Source: Arthrobacter sp. DNA4 (GTDB lineage: Bacteria; Actinomycetota; Actinomycetes; Actinomycetales; Micrococcaceae). From it: a stretch of 64,000 bases of DNA. A program made the position numbers and the translations under genes. This document shows, piece by piece, positions 24,886 to 33,294 of this stretch (its first letter is position 1; the number at the start of each line of letters is the position of its first letter). Where the stretch lies: the NCBI RefSeq assembly GCF_024362385.1, contig NZ_CP101466.1:372001-436000 (forward strand), in the 5' to 3' direction. The notes beneath the pieces were generated by a model. It was not told the DNA's origin. It searched no databases and saw only the letters and a program-made list of their open reading frames with translations.

Positions 24886-25884
24886 ATGCTTGAGGCAACT
24901 AAACCCCAGAAGTCCCCGGACGGGACACCCGTCAATCCCGCGCTCGAGGCGGAAAGCAGGATCGCCCGCATCGCGGTGACTGTGTTCCCCATCCTGGTGG
25001 TCGTTGCCGGCATCCTCGGTTTCCTGCTCCCCGGAGTCTTCAAGCCCATGGCCCCCAGCGTGCCCTACCTGCTGGGCATCATCATGTTCTGCATGGGCCT
25101 GACCCTCACCCCGCCGGACTTCGCCGCCGTGGCCAAGCGGCCGTGGGCTGTGGCCTTGGGAATCGTGGCGCACTACATCATCATGCCCGGCGCAGGCTGG
25201 CTGATCGCGGGCGCCCTCAACCTCCCGCCCGAGCTGGCCGTCGGCGTGATCCTGGTGGGCTGCGCACCCTCCGGCACGGCCTCGAACGTCATGGCCTTCC
25301 TGGCCAAGGGCGATGTTGCCCTCTCCGTGGCCGTGGCCTCCGTCTCCACCCTGATCGCCCCGATCGTCACCCCGCTGCTGGTCCTGTTCCTGGCCGTCTC
25401 GTACCTGCAGATCGACGCTGCCGGCATGGTCCTGGATATCGTCAAGACCGTGCTGCTCCCGGTGGTGGTAAGCCTCCTCGCCCGGGTCTTCCTCAAGAAG
25501 CTCGTTGCCAAGGTGCTGCCCGCGCTGCCGTGGGCGTCCGCCGTCGTGATCTCCCTGATCGTGGCCATCGTGGTAGTAAGCAGCGCCAACAAGATCATTG
25601 AGGCCGGGGCCATCGTCTTCCTCGCCGTGGTGCTTCATAACGGATTCGGACTGGGCCTTGGCTACCTTGCCGGCAAGCTGGGCCGCCTGGACGACAAAGC
25701 CCGCCGCGCCCTCGCGTTCGAAGTGGGCATGCAGAACTCCGGCCTGGCCGCGACGCTGGCCACCGCCCACTTCACGCCCCTGGCCGCACTGCCGTCCGCG
25801 GTCTTCTCGCTGTGGCACAACATCTCCGGGGCCATCGTGGCCGCCTGGCTGGCCCGGCGCCCGCTGCAGGACAAGCAAGCCTAA
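24886..25884 (+). CDS. Bile acid:sodium symporter (BASS) family transporter
   Basis: 332-aa membrane protein with about 9-10 helices. BASS motifs are seen as LLGIIMFCMGLTLTPPDFA near residue 58, GWLIAGALNLPPELAVGVILVGCAPSGTASNVM split over two helices near 105-130, and EVGMQNSGLAATLA near 280. Bacterial members move organic anions such as pantoate or keto acids with sodium. ATG 24886 is chosen; a TTG at 24826 would add a poor N-terminus. No strong ribosome site is seen, so the nested repeats just upstream may matter. The next gene begins 95 bases later. Confidence 0.88.
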   Translation: MLEATKPQKSPDGTPVNPALEAESRIARIAVTVFPILVVVAGILGFLLPGVFKPMAPSVPYLLGIIMFCMGLTLTPPDFAAVAKRPWAVALGIVAHYIIMPGAGWLIAGALNLPPELAVGVILVGCAPSGTASNVMAFLAKGDVALSVAVASVSTLIAPIVTPLLVLFLAVSYLQIDAAGMVLDIVKTVLLPVVVSLLARVFLKKLVAKVLPALPWASAVVISLIVAIVVVSSANKIIEAGAIVFLAVVLHNGFGLGLGYLAGKLGRLDDKARRALAFEVGMQNSGLAATLATAHFTPLAALPSAVFSLWHNISGAIVAAWLARRPLQDKQA

Positions 25885-25914
25885 GGAGCCCGTTTCCAGC
25901 CAGCCATCCTGGGT

Positions 25915-25965
25915 ACAGGATCCGGTAGGGACAGCGCCGTTTCGACGCTGTCCGCCGGTTCCTGT
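25915..25965 (+). promoter_or_regulatory. Large two-part hairpin next to the ribosome site of the molybdopterin enzyme gene
   Basis: Outer arms ACAGGATCCGG (25915-25925) and CCGGTTCCTGT (25955-25965) match at 10 of 11 positions. The inner arms GGACAGCG (25929-25936) and CGCTGTCC (25946-25953) are perfect, around a 9-nt loop. The AAGGAG ribosome site follows at 25966-25971. This could be a leader switch, or the terminator of the symporter gene. Confidence 0.6.
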
Positions 25966-25979
25966 AAGGAGATGGACAG

Positions 25980-28445
25980 ATGGCTCGGATTGACCGGATA
26001 GCTGAACCATGGGGGACACGGACGCCGTACGGCAGCGGCGCTGACTGGCCGGTCAGGGTGGATACCCACTTGGCCGAAGGCGTGACGCCGGAGGACGTGG
26101 ACCGGTGGGTCCAGACGGCCTCGCTCCTGCATTCCAACGGCGACGCCATGGACATTGCCGTCAAGGACAACAGGATCGTTGGCGTGCGCGGACGTGCCGT
26201 GGACCGGGTCAACCACGGCCGGCTGGGACCGAAGGACCTGTACGGCTGGCAGGCCAACGCCTCCCCGGACCGGCTCACCAAACCCCTTATCCGCGAGGGC
26301 GGGAAGCTGGTGGAAACGGACTGGGACACCGCCATGCAGCGTATCGTGGACAAGTCCAAGGCGCTGCTCGCGGAACAGGGCCCCAGCGCCCTCGGCTTCT
26401 ACACCACCGGCCAACTCTTCTCCGAGGAGTACTACACCCTGGGCACTATGGCCCACGGCGGCATCGGCACCAACCACGTGGACGGCAACACGCGTCTGTG
26501 CACCGCGACGGCGGGGGAGGCGCTGAAGGAATCCTTCGGCTGCGACGGGCAGCCCGGCTCCTACACGGACGTGGACCACGCCGATGTCATCGCCCTGTAC
26601 GGGCACAACGTGGCGGAAACCCAGACCGTCCTCTGGACCCGGATGCTGGACCGGCTGGCCGGTCCCAACCCGCCCAAGATCATCTGCGTGGACCCGCGCA
26701 TGACGCCCGTGGCCAGGGCCGCCACCGTGCACCTGGCGCCGCGGCCCGGCACCAACGTGGCGCTGATGAACGGCATCCTGCACGAGATCATCACCAACGG
26801 CTGGGTGGACCAGGAGTACATCCAGGCGCACACCGTGGGGTACTCCGAGCTCGAGAAAGAGGTCAAGAACTACCCGCCGGCCCTCGTGGCGGAGATCTGC
26901 GGTGTCCCGGCGGAACAGATCTCCGAGGCGGCCAGCATCATTGGCCACGCGGAGCGGCTGCTGTCCACGGTGCTGCAGGGCTTCTATCAGTCCAACCAGG
27001 CCACGGCCGCCGCCGTGCAGGTCAACAACGTCAACATCATCCGCGGCATGCTGGGCAAACGCGGCTGCGGCATCCTGCAGATGAACGGCCAGCCCACCGC
27101 CGAGAACACCCGCGAATGCGGGGCCGACGGCGACCTCGCCGCCTTCCGTAACTGGTCTAACGACGCGCACATCCAGGACCTGGCCCGGGTCTGGAACATC
27201 GACCCCATGTCCATCCCGCACTACTCCCCGCCCACGCACGTCATGCAGATGATGCGGTACGCGGAGGACGGCTCCATCCGGATGCTGTGGGTCAGCGGCA
27301 CCAACCCCGCCGTCTCGCTGCCCGAGCTGGCACGCATCCGCAGCATCCTGGAACAGGACCGCCTGTTCCTGGTGGTGCAGGACATCTTCCTGTCCGAGAC
27401 GGCCCAGCTGGCCGACGTCGTCCTTCCCGCCGCCACCTGGGGCGAAAAGACCGGCACCTTCACCAACGTGGACCGCACCGTGCACCTCTCCGAGAAGGCG
27501 GTTGACCCGCCGGGCGAGGCCCGGCCGGACCTGGAGATCTTCATCGACTACGCCCACCGCATGGGCCTGCAGGACAAGGACGGGCAGCCGCTGATCAAGT
27601 GGCACGACCCCGAATCAGCCTTCGAGGCCTGGAAGGAATGTACCCGCGGTAAGCCCTGCGATTACACCGGCATCACCTACGACAAACTGCGCGGCGGCTC
27701 CGGCATCCAGTGGCCCTGCAACGAGGAGAACCCGGACGGCACGGAACGCATTTACGCTGACGGAAAATTCTGGGCGCACCCCGAGTACTGCGAAACCTAC
27801 GGCCGCGACCTCATCACCGGTGCCCCGGTGGAACCCACGGAGTACAAGGCCCTGAACCCGGAGGGCAAGGCCATCATCAAGGCCGCCGAATACATGCCGC
27901 CGCACGAGCTGCCCAGCCAGGACTTCCCGCTCCAGCTCATCACCGGCCGCACGCTCTACCAGTTCCACACCCGCACCAAGACGGGGCGTGCACCGGAGCT
28001 GCAGGCGGCCGCGCCTGACGTGTGGGTTGAGTTGTCAGCGGACGACGCCGGCGCGTACGGGATCGCCGAAGGTGACCTTGCCGAGGTGGAGACGCCCCGC
28101 GGTTCGGTCCGTGCGCGGGTGCGGATCAGCGGCATCCGGAACGGCGTCCTCTTCCTGCCCTTCCATTACGGCTACTGGGACACCAAGGGCGGACACCAGC
28201 CGGACGGGGCCGGGCGGGCAGCGAACGAACTGACCATTACCGACTGGGATGCGGCGTCCAAGCAGCCCATCTTCAAGACGGCGGCAGCACGCATTACCCG
28301 CATTTCCGGCGGTGATGGGCCCTCTTCGGCGCCCACCACCACGGCGTCGGCACCCGCCGGCGTCTTCCCGGAAGACGCCAGGACCAAGGGCCTACCCACC
28401 GCCTTGGCGGACGAAGCCACCGGCACGGCAGGAGGGGCACGATGA
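25980..28445 (+). CDS. Molybdopterin oxidoreductase lacking the N-terminal Fe-S cysteines
   Basis: 821 aa of the DMSO-reductase superfamily, closest in pattern to assimilatory nitrate reductase and formate dehydrogenase catalytic subunits. The usual four-Cys Fe-S site near the N-terminus is absent: there is no Cys before residue 174, and the segment WVQTASLLHSNGDAMDIAV stands in its place. Other landmarks are intact: the Mo-ligand candidate Cys174 in NTRLCTATAGEA, GCDGQPGSYTD, VVLPAATWGEKTGTFTN, and the cofactor-binding C-terminal domain (LITGRTLYQFHTRTKTGRAPEL). No twin-arginine signal is seen, so it is cytoplasmic. Its stop overlaps the next start (ATGA). The substrate and electron partner are unknown. 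Confidence 0.87.
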   Translation: MARIDRIAEPWGTRTPYGSGADWPVRVDTHLAEGVTPEDVDRWVQTASLLHSNGDAMDIAVKDNRIVGVRGRAVDRVNHGRLGPKDLYGWQANASPDRLTKPLIREGGKLVETDWDTAMQRIVDKSKALLAEQGPSALGFYTTGQLFSEEYYTLGTMAHGGIGTNHVDGNTRLCTATAGEALKESFGCDGQPGSYTDVDHADVIALYGHNVAETQTVLWTRMLDRLAGPNPPKIICVDPRMTPVARAATVHLAPRPGTNVALMNGILHEIITNGWVDQEYIQAHTVGYSELEKEVKNYPPALVAEICGVPAEQISEAASIIGHAERLLSTVLQGFYQSNQATAAAVQVNNVNIIRGMLGKRGCGILQMNGQPTAENTRECGADGDLAAFRNWSNDAHIQDLARVWNIDPMSIPHYSPPTHVMQMMRYAEDGSIRMLWVSGTNPAVSLPELARIRSILEQDRLFLVVQDIFLSETAQLADVVLPAATWGEKTGTFTNVDRTVHLSEKAVDPPGEARPDLEIFIDYAHRMGLQDKDGQPLIKWHDPESAFEAWKECTRGKPCDYTGITYDKLRGGSGIQWPCNEENPDGTERIYADGKFWAHPEYCETYGRDLITGAPVEPTEYKALNPEGKAIIKAAEYMPPHELPSQDFPLQLITGRTLYQFHTRTKTGRAPELQAAAPDVWVELSADDAGAYGIAEGDLAEVETPRGSVRARVRISGIRNGVLFLPFHYGYWDTKGGHQPDGAGRAANELTITDWDAASKQPIFKTAAARITRISGGDGPSSAPTTTASAPAGVFPEDARTKGLPTALADEATGTAGGAR

Positions 28446-28924
28446 AATTCGGGCTGGTACTGGAGGAAATGCACCGCTCCGAGAACGACCTGGCACACCA
28501 CCTGCTGGTCATCTCCGAGCGGCACAAGGTGGACCACGAGATCTACCACCTCGCCCGGGACCTGGCGCGATGGTCGCAGCAGCACGTCCGGGACATCGCG
28601 GACATCGCCAAGAACTACGGCCAAAACCTGGATCCGGAGCCCCGCGGCGAAGCAGGGCTGATGGAAACCATCCGGGAGAAGGGCAGCGAGATGGTTGGCC
28701 GTCGCCCCGAAACCGGGATGCTGCTGCTGCGCGACCTCCGCGAGCTTTACCTGAAGGCCTGCGGGGTGTCAGCGGACTGGGAACTGCTGGCCCAGGCCGC
28801 CCAGGGGATGAAGGACAAGAATCTGCTGGCCCTGGCGGAGAAGTGCCACCCGCAGACCATCCGCCAGATGAAGTGGGCCAACGGGAAGCTGAAGGAATCC
28901 GCCACCCAGATCCTGGTCAGCTAA
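28442..28924 (+). CDS. Helical protein coupled to molybdopterin oxidoreductase
   Basis: 160 aa, unrecognised. It is almost wholly helical and rich in Glu, His and Leu. The first half has many potential metal ligands in helical spacing (EEMHRSENDLAHHLLVI, then ERHKVDHEIYHLARDL), resembling a four-helix ferritin-like bundle, but no canonical di-iron motif is clear. The second half ends with KWANGKLKESATQILVS. It starts within the stop of the molybdopterin gene, so the two proteins are made together. I infer an accessory, electron-transfer or maturation partner. It has no signal or membrane helix. Confidence 0.72.
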   Translation: MKFGLVLEEMHRSENDLAHHLLVISERHKVDHEIYHLARDLARWSQQHVRDIADIAKNYGQNLDPEPRGEAGLMETIREKGSEMVGRRPETGMLLLRDLRELYLKACGVSADWELLAQAAQGMKDKNLLALAEKCHPQTIRQMKWANGKLKESATQILVS

Positions 28925-28943
28925 GCGCCGGCTGCGGGAACTT

Positions 28944-29580
28944 TCAGCGCGTCTCCCGCGCCGCCTGGAGGTGCGCCACCAGGGCCTGCAGCTGCTCCGC
29001 GGTCCACGGCAGGGCGTGGCTCAATTCGGTGCTGTTCTCCGCCCACATCGCGCGGGCGGCTTCCTTGGTGCCCTCGCTGCTGTGGAAACGCGAGCCCAGC
29101 TCATCCCAGCGGCGCACCAGCTCCCGCGCGTCGGGGCTGACGGCGGGGACACCGCCGTCGACCTGCCGCAGGCCTTCCTGCACGAGGCCCGCCCACTCGG
29201 TCCGTGATTCATCGGCGGCCTCCTGCCCCAGTCATCCTTTCCAAAACAGTCATGAAATAGGCGGGCTCGGCGTGCCCTTGCCCCTGCCCGCCGAGGCGTG
29301 CCAGCAGCTCCCGGACGGTCCCCTGAGGCTGTTCCAGCTGCAAGGCCTGCTCGCCCAAGGCATCGAGCTGCCTCAGCAGCAGTTTTTGCAGGGAATCGGA
29401 ACTTCCTTCCGGCCCGTCCACCAGGGCGCCAATCTCGCCAACTCCAGCGGGGTTCTTCCGGTTGTTCCATACCGCCCACCGTAGGACCTGACGCCGCGTC
29501 AGGTTCAACCGCGGCGCACGCGACCCTGGGCAGGATCCTGCGCGGAGTGAACCAGTTTCATTCAGTGAAACTGGCGGCGC
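28944..29580 (-). pseudogene. Decayed MerR/TipAS-type regulator
   Basis: Two frames together resemble a MerR regulator with a TipAS effector domain. The first (about 29580-29209) has the linker and dimerisation helix region AGVGEIGALVDGPEGSSDSL and ends at MTGAGGRR with a stop. The second, in another frame (to 28944), has the C-terminal WAGLVQEGLRQVDGGVPAVS and ARELVRRWDELGSRF. About 20 residues expected after the ERMT motif are missing and the frame changes near 29195-29215. No intact N-terminal helix-turn-helix is found in any frame upstream. The gene has lost both its DNA-binding domain and its continuity. Confidence 0.72.
29552..29574. promoter_or_regulatory. Palindrome upstream of aromatic/ester catabolic operon
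   Basis: CCAGTTTCA (29552-29560) and TGAAACTGG (29566-29574) are exact complements with a 5-nt centre. It lies about 130 bases before the alpha/beta hydrolase start and looks like the operator of an IclR- or TetR-type regulator. No such regulator is adjacent. Confidence 0.6.
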
Positions 29581-29706
29581 GTGCAGCCCGGCCCATGGCA
29601 CAGAGTTGAGTCCATGAACGCGGGTCCCGTTGCGGGCCCCCGCCCAGCCCATCCAGCAGTTCGGTAAAAACAGCACAGAAACGGCGCGCTACACATGGAG
29701 TCAACG

Positions 29707-30588
29707 ATGACGGGACGGCAGATCCTCAAAGGGATCGAGTTCGCCCGGCCACAGAACGCGGCGCCGCTGCTGCTGGACCTCTACCTTCCCGCAGGAGCAA
29801 CGCACCAGGGCGGCCAGCCGGCGGTGGTCCACTTCCACGGCGGCGGCTGGCGGACGGGGGAGCGGTCTTCGCTGGGCCCCGCTGTTGACGGTTTTGGGCT
29901 GAACCCCATCGAACAGCTCGCGGATGCCGGGTTCGTGGTGGCTTCGGCCGACTACCGGCTCAGCACGGTTGCCACGTTCCCGGCCCAGCTGGAGGACGCC
30001 AAGGCAGCCGTCCGCTGGCTCCGCACCCACGCGGCCGAGTACGGCGTGGACCCACACCGGATCTACGCCTGGGGAGACTCGGCCGGCGGCCACCTCGCTG
30101 CCCTCCTGGGCCTGACCGCAGGGGCAGCGGAGCTTCCGGGCCAAGCCGGATATGACGGGCCCGCCAGCGACGACTCGGTTGCCGGCGTCGTGGCCTGGTA
30201 CCCGCCCACTGACCTCCTCCGGATGGGTGGACAGGCACGGCCGGATGCCGTGGCCCGGGCGGATGATCCCGGATCCCGGGAAGCGCTGCTGATCGGCGCG
30301 CAGCCGGCCGACGCCCCGGACAAGGCCAGGGCCGCAAGCCCCCTCAGCCACGTCCACGCAGGCGCCCCGCCTTTCCTCCTCATCCATGGAACGGCGGACC
30401 GCTTCGTCCCGGTAGCCCAGTCCACCTCGCTGGCCGGGGCGCTGGAAGGCGCGGGCAACGCCGTCGAACTCCTCCTGCTTGACGGCGCGGACCACATGTG
30501 GGCCAGCCCGGACGGCAACAGCGAGGACGCGGAACAGGCCATTGCCGCCACCATCGATTTCCTCCGCCGCCAGGCAAAGCAGCACTGA
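29707..30588 (+). CDS. Alpha/beta hydrolase (HSL-type esterase)
   Basis: 293-aa esterase of the hormone-sensitive-lipase-like group. It has the oxyanion motif HFHGGGWRTGE, the nucleophile Ser in WGDSAGGHLAAL, the Asp in LIHGTADRFVP, and the His in DGADHMW. The start at 29707 (MTGRQ) has GGAG six bases upstream and is favoured over ATG 29695, in which the site would be internal. It is the first gene of an operon with a fumarylacetoacetase-type hydrolase and a flavin monooxygenase, so it may split an ester or depside of a plant phenolic. It has no signal peptide. Confidence 0.86.
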   Translation: MTGRQILKGIEFARPQNAAPLLLDLYLPAGATHQGGQPAVVHFHGGGWRTGERSSLGPAVDGFGLNPIEQLADAGFVVASADYRLSTVATFPAQLEDAKAAVRWLRTHAAEYGVDPHRIYAWGDSAGGHLAALLGLTAGAAELPGQAGYDGPASDDSVAGVVAWYPPTDLLRMGGQARPDAVARADDPGSREALLIGAQPADAPDKARAASPLSHVHAGAPPFLLIHGTADRFVPVAQSTSLAGALEGAGNAVELLLLDGADHMWASPDGNSEDAEQAIAATIDFLRRQAKQH

Positions 30589-30646
30589 TTTCCCACCACC
30601 ATGCCGGGGCAATACGCGCACCCCGGACCAGACCGAAAGGCCTCCC

Positions 30647-31528
30647 ATGCAGTTCATCGGCATCACCCACCACGGCGGACCCTGGGCAGCGGCGCTCGCA
30701 GGCTCCCGCGTCCTCCCGCTCACGTCCGTCGACGATTTCTGGGCCGACGCCGAGGGCTGGCAGGACAAGGCAGCAGCCTTGGTTGCCGGCGCAGCAGACA
30801 CTGAAACGTCCGACGCCGGCACCTGGCTGGAGCGCGGCAGTGTCACCGAAGTGCCGCTGGTCCCGGCCTCCGCTCGCGTGATCTGCGTGGGGCTGAACTA
30901 CAAGGCGCACGTAGCCGAGGGCAGCTTCAAGGACCAGGAACTGCCGTCCTACCCCACTCTGTTCGCCCGCTGGACGGCCTCCCTGTCCGTGGGCAACGTC
31001 CCGGTCCCCGTCCCGGCGGGCGAGGAAGGCCTGGACTGGGAAGGCGAAGTGGCCGCCTACATCGGCCGCCGCGTGGAGTCCGCCGACGAGGACACGGCCG
31101 CGGATTCCGTCTTTGGCTACTCCACGTTCAACGACATCACCTCCCGCAAGGCCCAGAAGCTCACCTCGCAGTGGACCCTGGGCAAGAACGGCGATTTCAG
31201 CGGCCCCCTGGGTCCCGTGGTGAGCCGCGACGAGGTGGGTGACCTGCGCGACGGGTTGCAGGTCCGCACCCGCGTCAACGGGATCGAAGCCCAGAACGGC
31301 AACACCCGGGACATGATCTTCTCCGTCCCGGCCATCATCTCGCTCATCAGCGAAACCTTCACCCTGCACCCGGGTGACGTCATCGCCACCGGCACCCCCG
31401 AAGGCGTGGGCTACGCCCGTACCCCGCAGTGGCTCCTGCAGCCCGGCGATACCGTGGAAGTGGAGATCGAGAAGCTGGGCACCCTGACCACGCCGGTGGG
31501 CGACATTTCCCTCCGGAGCCGTGCCTGA
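30647..31528 (+). CDS. Fumarylacetoacetate hydrolase family protein
   Basis: 293-aa enzyme of the FAH fold. The catalytic domain begins near residue 85 (VICVGLNYKAHVAEG). Metal ligands are in LDWEGEVAAYIG (two Glu) and STFNDITSRKAQ (Asp), with the following TLGKNGDFSGPLGPV and PGDVIATGTPEGVG also typical. Members hydrolyse C-C bonds of acylpyruvates or hydrate 2-oxo-dienoates after ring cleavage. The start is ATG 30647; longer frames are non-coding. The stop overlaps the monooxygenase start (ATGA). Confidence 0.88.
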   Translation: MQFIGITHHGGPWAAALAGSRVLPLTSVDDFWADAEGWQDKAAALVAGAADTETSDAGTWLERGSVTEVPLVPASARVICVGLNYKAHVAEGSFKDQELPSYPTLFARWTASLSVGNVPVPVPAGEEGLDWEGEVAAYIGRRVESADEDTAADSVFGYSTFNDITSRKAQKLTSQWTLGKNGDFSGPLGPVVSRDEVGDLRDGLQVRTRVNGIEAQNGNTRDMIFSVPAIISLISETFTLHPGDVIATGTPEGVGYARTPQWLLQPGDTVEVEIEKLGTLTTPVGDISLRSRA

Positions 31529-33294
31529 TGAACTCCTTCCATACCGCTGCTGACCTGCCGGCGGAGGTACAGGTCCTGATCGCCGGCGGCGGCCCCAGCG
31601 GGCTGTTCCTGGCCCTGGACCTCGCCTCCCGCGGGGTGCCCAGCACCGTCATCGAACCGCGGACAGCGCTGGACCACACCCGTCCGCGCGCCAAGACCAC
31701 CAATGCCCGTACCATGACGCACCTGCGCCGGCTGGGCCTCGCCGAGGTCCTCCGGGACGCTTCGCCGCTGCCGGTGGAGTACGCCCAGGACGTCATCTTC
31801 TGCACCGGCCTCACCGGCCCTTCCGCGTACGAGCTGCGCAGGTTCAGCAACGCCTTCCAGCTGGTCCCCGGCAGGTACGGGCCGCAGCCGGAGTGCGGCC
31901 AGCAGGTGCCCCAGCCCGTCCTCGAGGAGGTGCTCCGGGCCGCCGTCGAAAGCCACCCGCTGGTGACGTTCCTGGTAAGCTGGACTGTCACTGGCGTCAA
32001 CGTCCCTGAAGGCGGGGCAGCCACGGAACCGCGCGCCGTCGTCATTAGGGATCCCGAAGGTGATGAACGCACCATCGCCGCCGAGTACGTCATCGGTGCC
32101 GACGGCGGGTCCTCCGCCGTGCGCCGCAGCCTCAGGCTGCGGCTGGAAGGCGGGTCCGCCGAGCTGTCCAACATCAGCATCCTCTTCCGCTCTGAATCGC
32201 TGGCGTCAGCTGTCTCCTTGGCTCCGGCGGTGCAGTACTGGGTGGTGGGCTCGGAGACCTCCGGCATGGTGGGGCCCATGGACCGTGACGGGACGTGGTG
32301 GGCGATCGTCCAGGGCGTGGATCCGTCCTTCACCGTCACTGCGGGGGAGGCGGCCGCGATGGTCCGCTCCCTGGTGGGCTCGGATGTGGACATCGAGGTG
32401 GTGGCCACCGACCCGTGGACGGCCCGGATGCTGCTGGCTCCCGAATACAGCCGCGGCAACGTCTTCCTGGTGGGGGACGCCGCCCACCTCAACCCGCCCT
32501 GGGGAGGCCACGGATTCAACACCTGCATCGGTGACGCCGCCAACTTGGCCTGGAAGCTCGCCGCCACGATCAACGGCTGGGCCGGGCCCGGACTCCTTGC
32601 CAGCTATGGGGCGGAACGCCGGCCGGTGGCTGCGCGCACCATCCGCGACGCCGCCACCAACGGCAAGGCCCTGGCCTACCACTTCGCAGACCCGGAGCTG
32701 GTTGCGGCGGGGATTGCCGGGGAAGCCGCGCGGGACGCGGCCCACCGGGCGCTCGCCGTGAAGCAGAGCGAGTTCGATTCCCTGGGCCTGGTGCTGGGCT
32801 ACGACTACGGCGGTTCATCCGTGGTGGTGCCGGACGGTTCGGCCCTCCCCGACGAGGACCCCATCCGTTACGTTCCGTCCGCTGTTCCGGGGGCCCTGCT
32901 GCCGCACGCCTGGCTGGCGGATTCGGTCTCCGTGTACAGCGCCCTTGGTGCGGGTTTCACGTTGCTGGCCGACGCCGGGGCGCTGGGCGGGGTGCCCGCC
33001 GCCGAAGTTTTCGAGCCGGTCCTGGCAGCCGGTGCCCGGCAGGGCATCCCGGTGACCGTCGCCGCCGTCGGGCCTTCCGACGACGGAACGCACCTTGCGG
33101 ACCTGTGGGGCGCCACTGCACTGCTGGTCCGTCCCGACCAGCACGTGGCCTGGCGCGGCAACTCCCCGGTGGAGGCCGCCGCAGCGTTGTCCGTCGCCGC
33201 GGGCTGGGCGCCGGCTGTCCTTCCCGCACGTCCTGAAGAATCTGCACCTTCCATCGAGACCAGGAGCGCCCGTGTCGACGCCGTCATTCCGTGA
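31528..33294 (+). CDS. FAD-dependent aromatic monooxygenase
   Basis: 588-aa class A flavin monooxygenase. The Rossmann GxGxxG is in VLIAGGGPSGLFLALDLASR (residues 15-34), the DG motif is in IGADGGSSAVRRSL near 190, and the GD motif is in VFLVGDAAHLNPPWGGHGFN near 312. A C-terminal thioredoxin-like domain (about 440-588) marks the phenol-hydroxylase/3-hydroxyphenylpropionate-hydroxylase branch. It probably hydroxylates a phenolic ring before cleavage. The start at 31528 overlaps the FAH stop. The next gene starts 23 bases inside this one. Confidence 0.9.
   Translation: MNSFHTAADLPAEVQVLIAGGGPSGLFLALDLASRGVPSTVIEPRTALDHTRPRAKTTNARTMTHLRRLGLAEVLRDASPLPVEYAQDVIFCTGLTGPSAYELRRFSNAFQLVPGRYGPQPECGQQVPQPVLEEVLRAAVESHPLVTFLVSWTVTGVNVPEGGAATEPRAVVIRDPEGDERTIAAEYVIGADGGSSAVRRSLRLRLEGGSAELSNISILFRSESLASAVSLAPAVQYWVVGSETSGMVGPMDRDGTWWAIVQGVDPSFTVTAGEAAAMVRSLVGSDVDIEVVATDPWTARMLLAPEYSRGNVFLVGDAAHLNPPWGGHGFNTCIGDAANLAWKLAATINGWAGPGLLASYGAERRPVAARTIRDAATNGKALAYHFADPELVAAGIAGEAARDAAHRALAVKQSEFDSLGLVLGYDYGGSSVVVPDGSALPDEDPIRYVPSAVPGALLPHAWLADSVSVYSALGAGFTLLADAGALGGVPAAEVFEPVLAAGARQGIPVTVAAVGPSDDGTHLADLWGATALLVRPDQHVAWRGNSPVEAAAALSVAAGWAPAVLPARPEESAPSIETRSARVDAVIP

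Noticed and set aside
25915..25965. Moco riboswitch in front of the molybdopterin gene
   Set aside because: The element is only about 51 nt with a simple nested stem; known Moco riboswitches are larger and multi-stem.
28442..28924. Hemerythrin or classical ferritin assignment for the helical protein
   Set aside because: The His/Glu spacing does not match a canonical HxxxE/ExxH set, so only a loose resemblance is stated.
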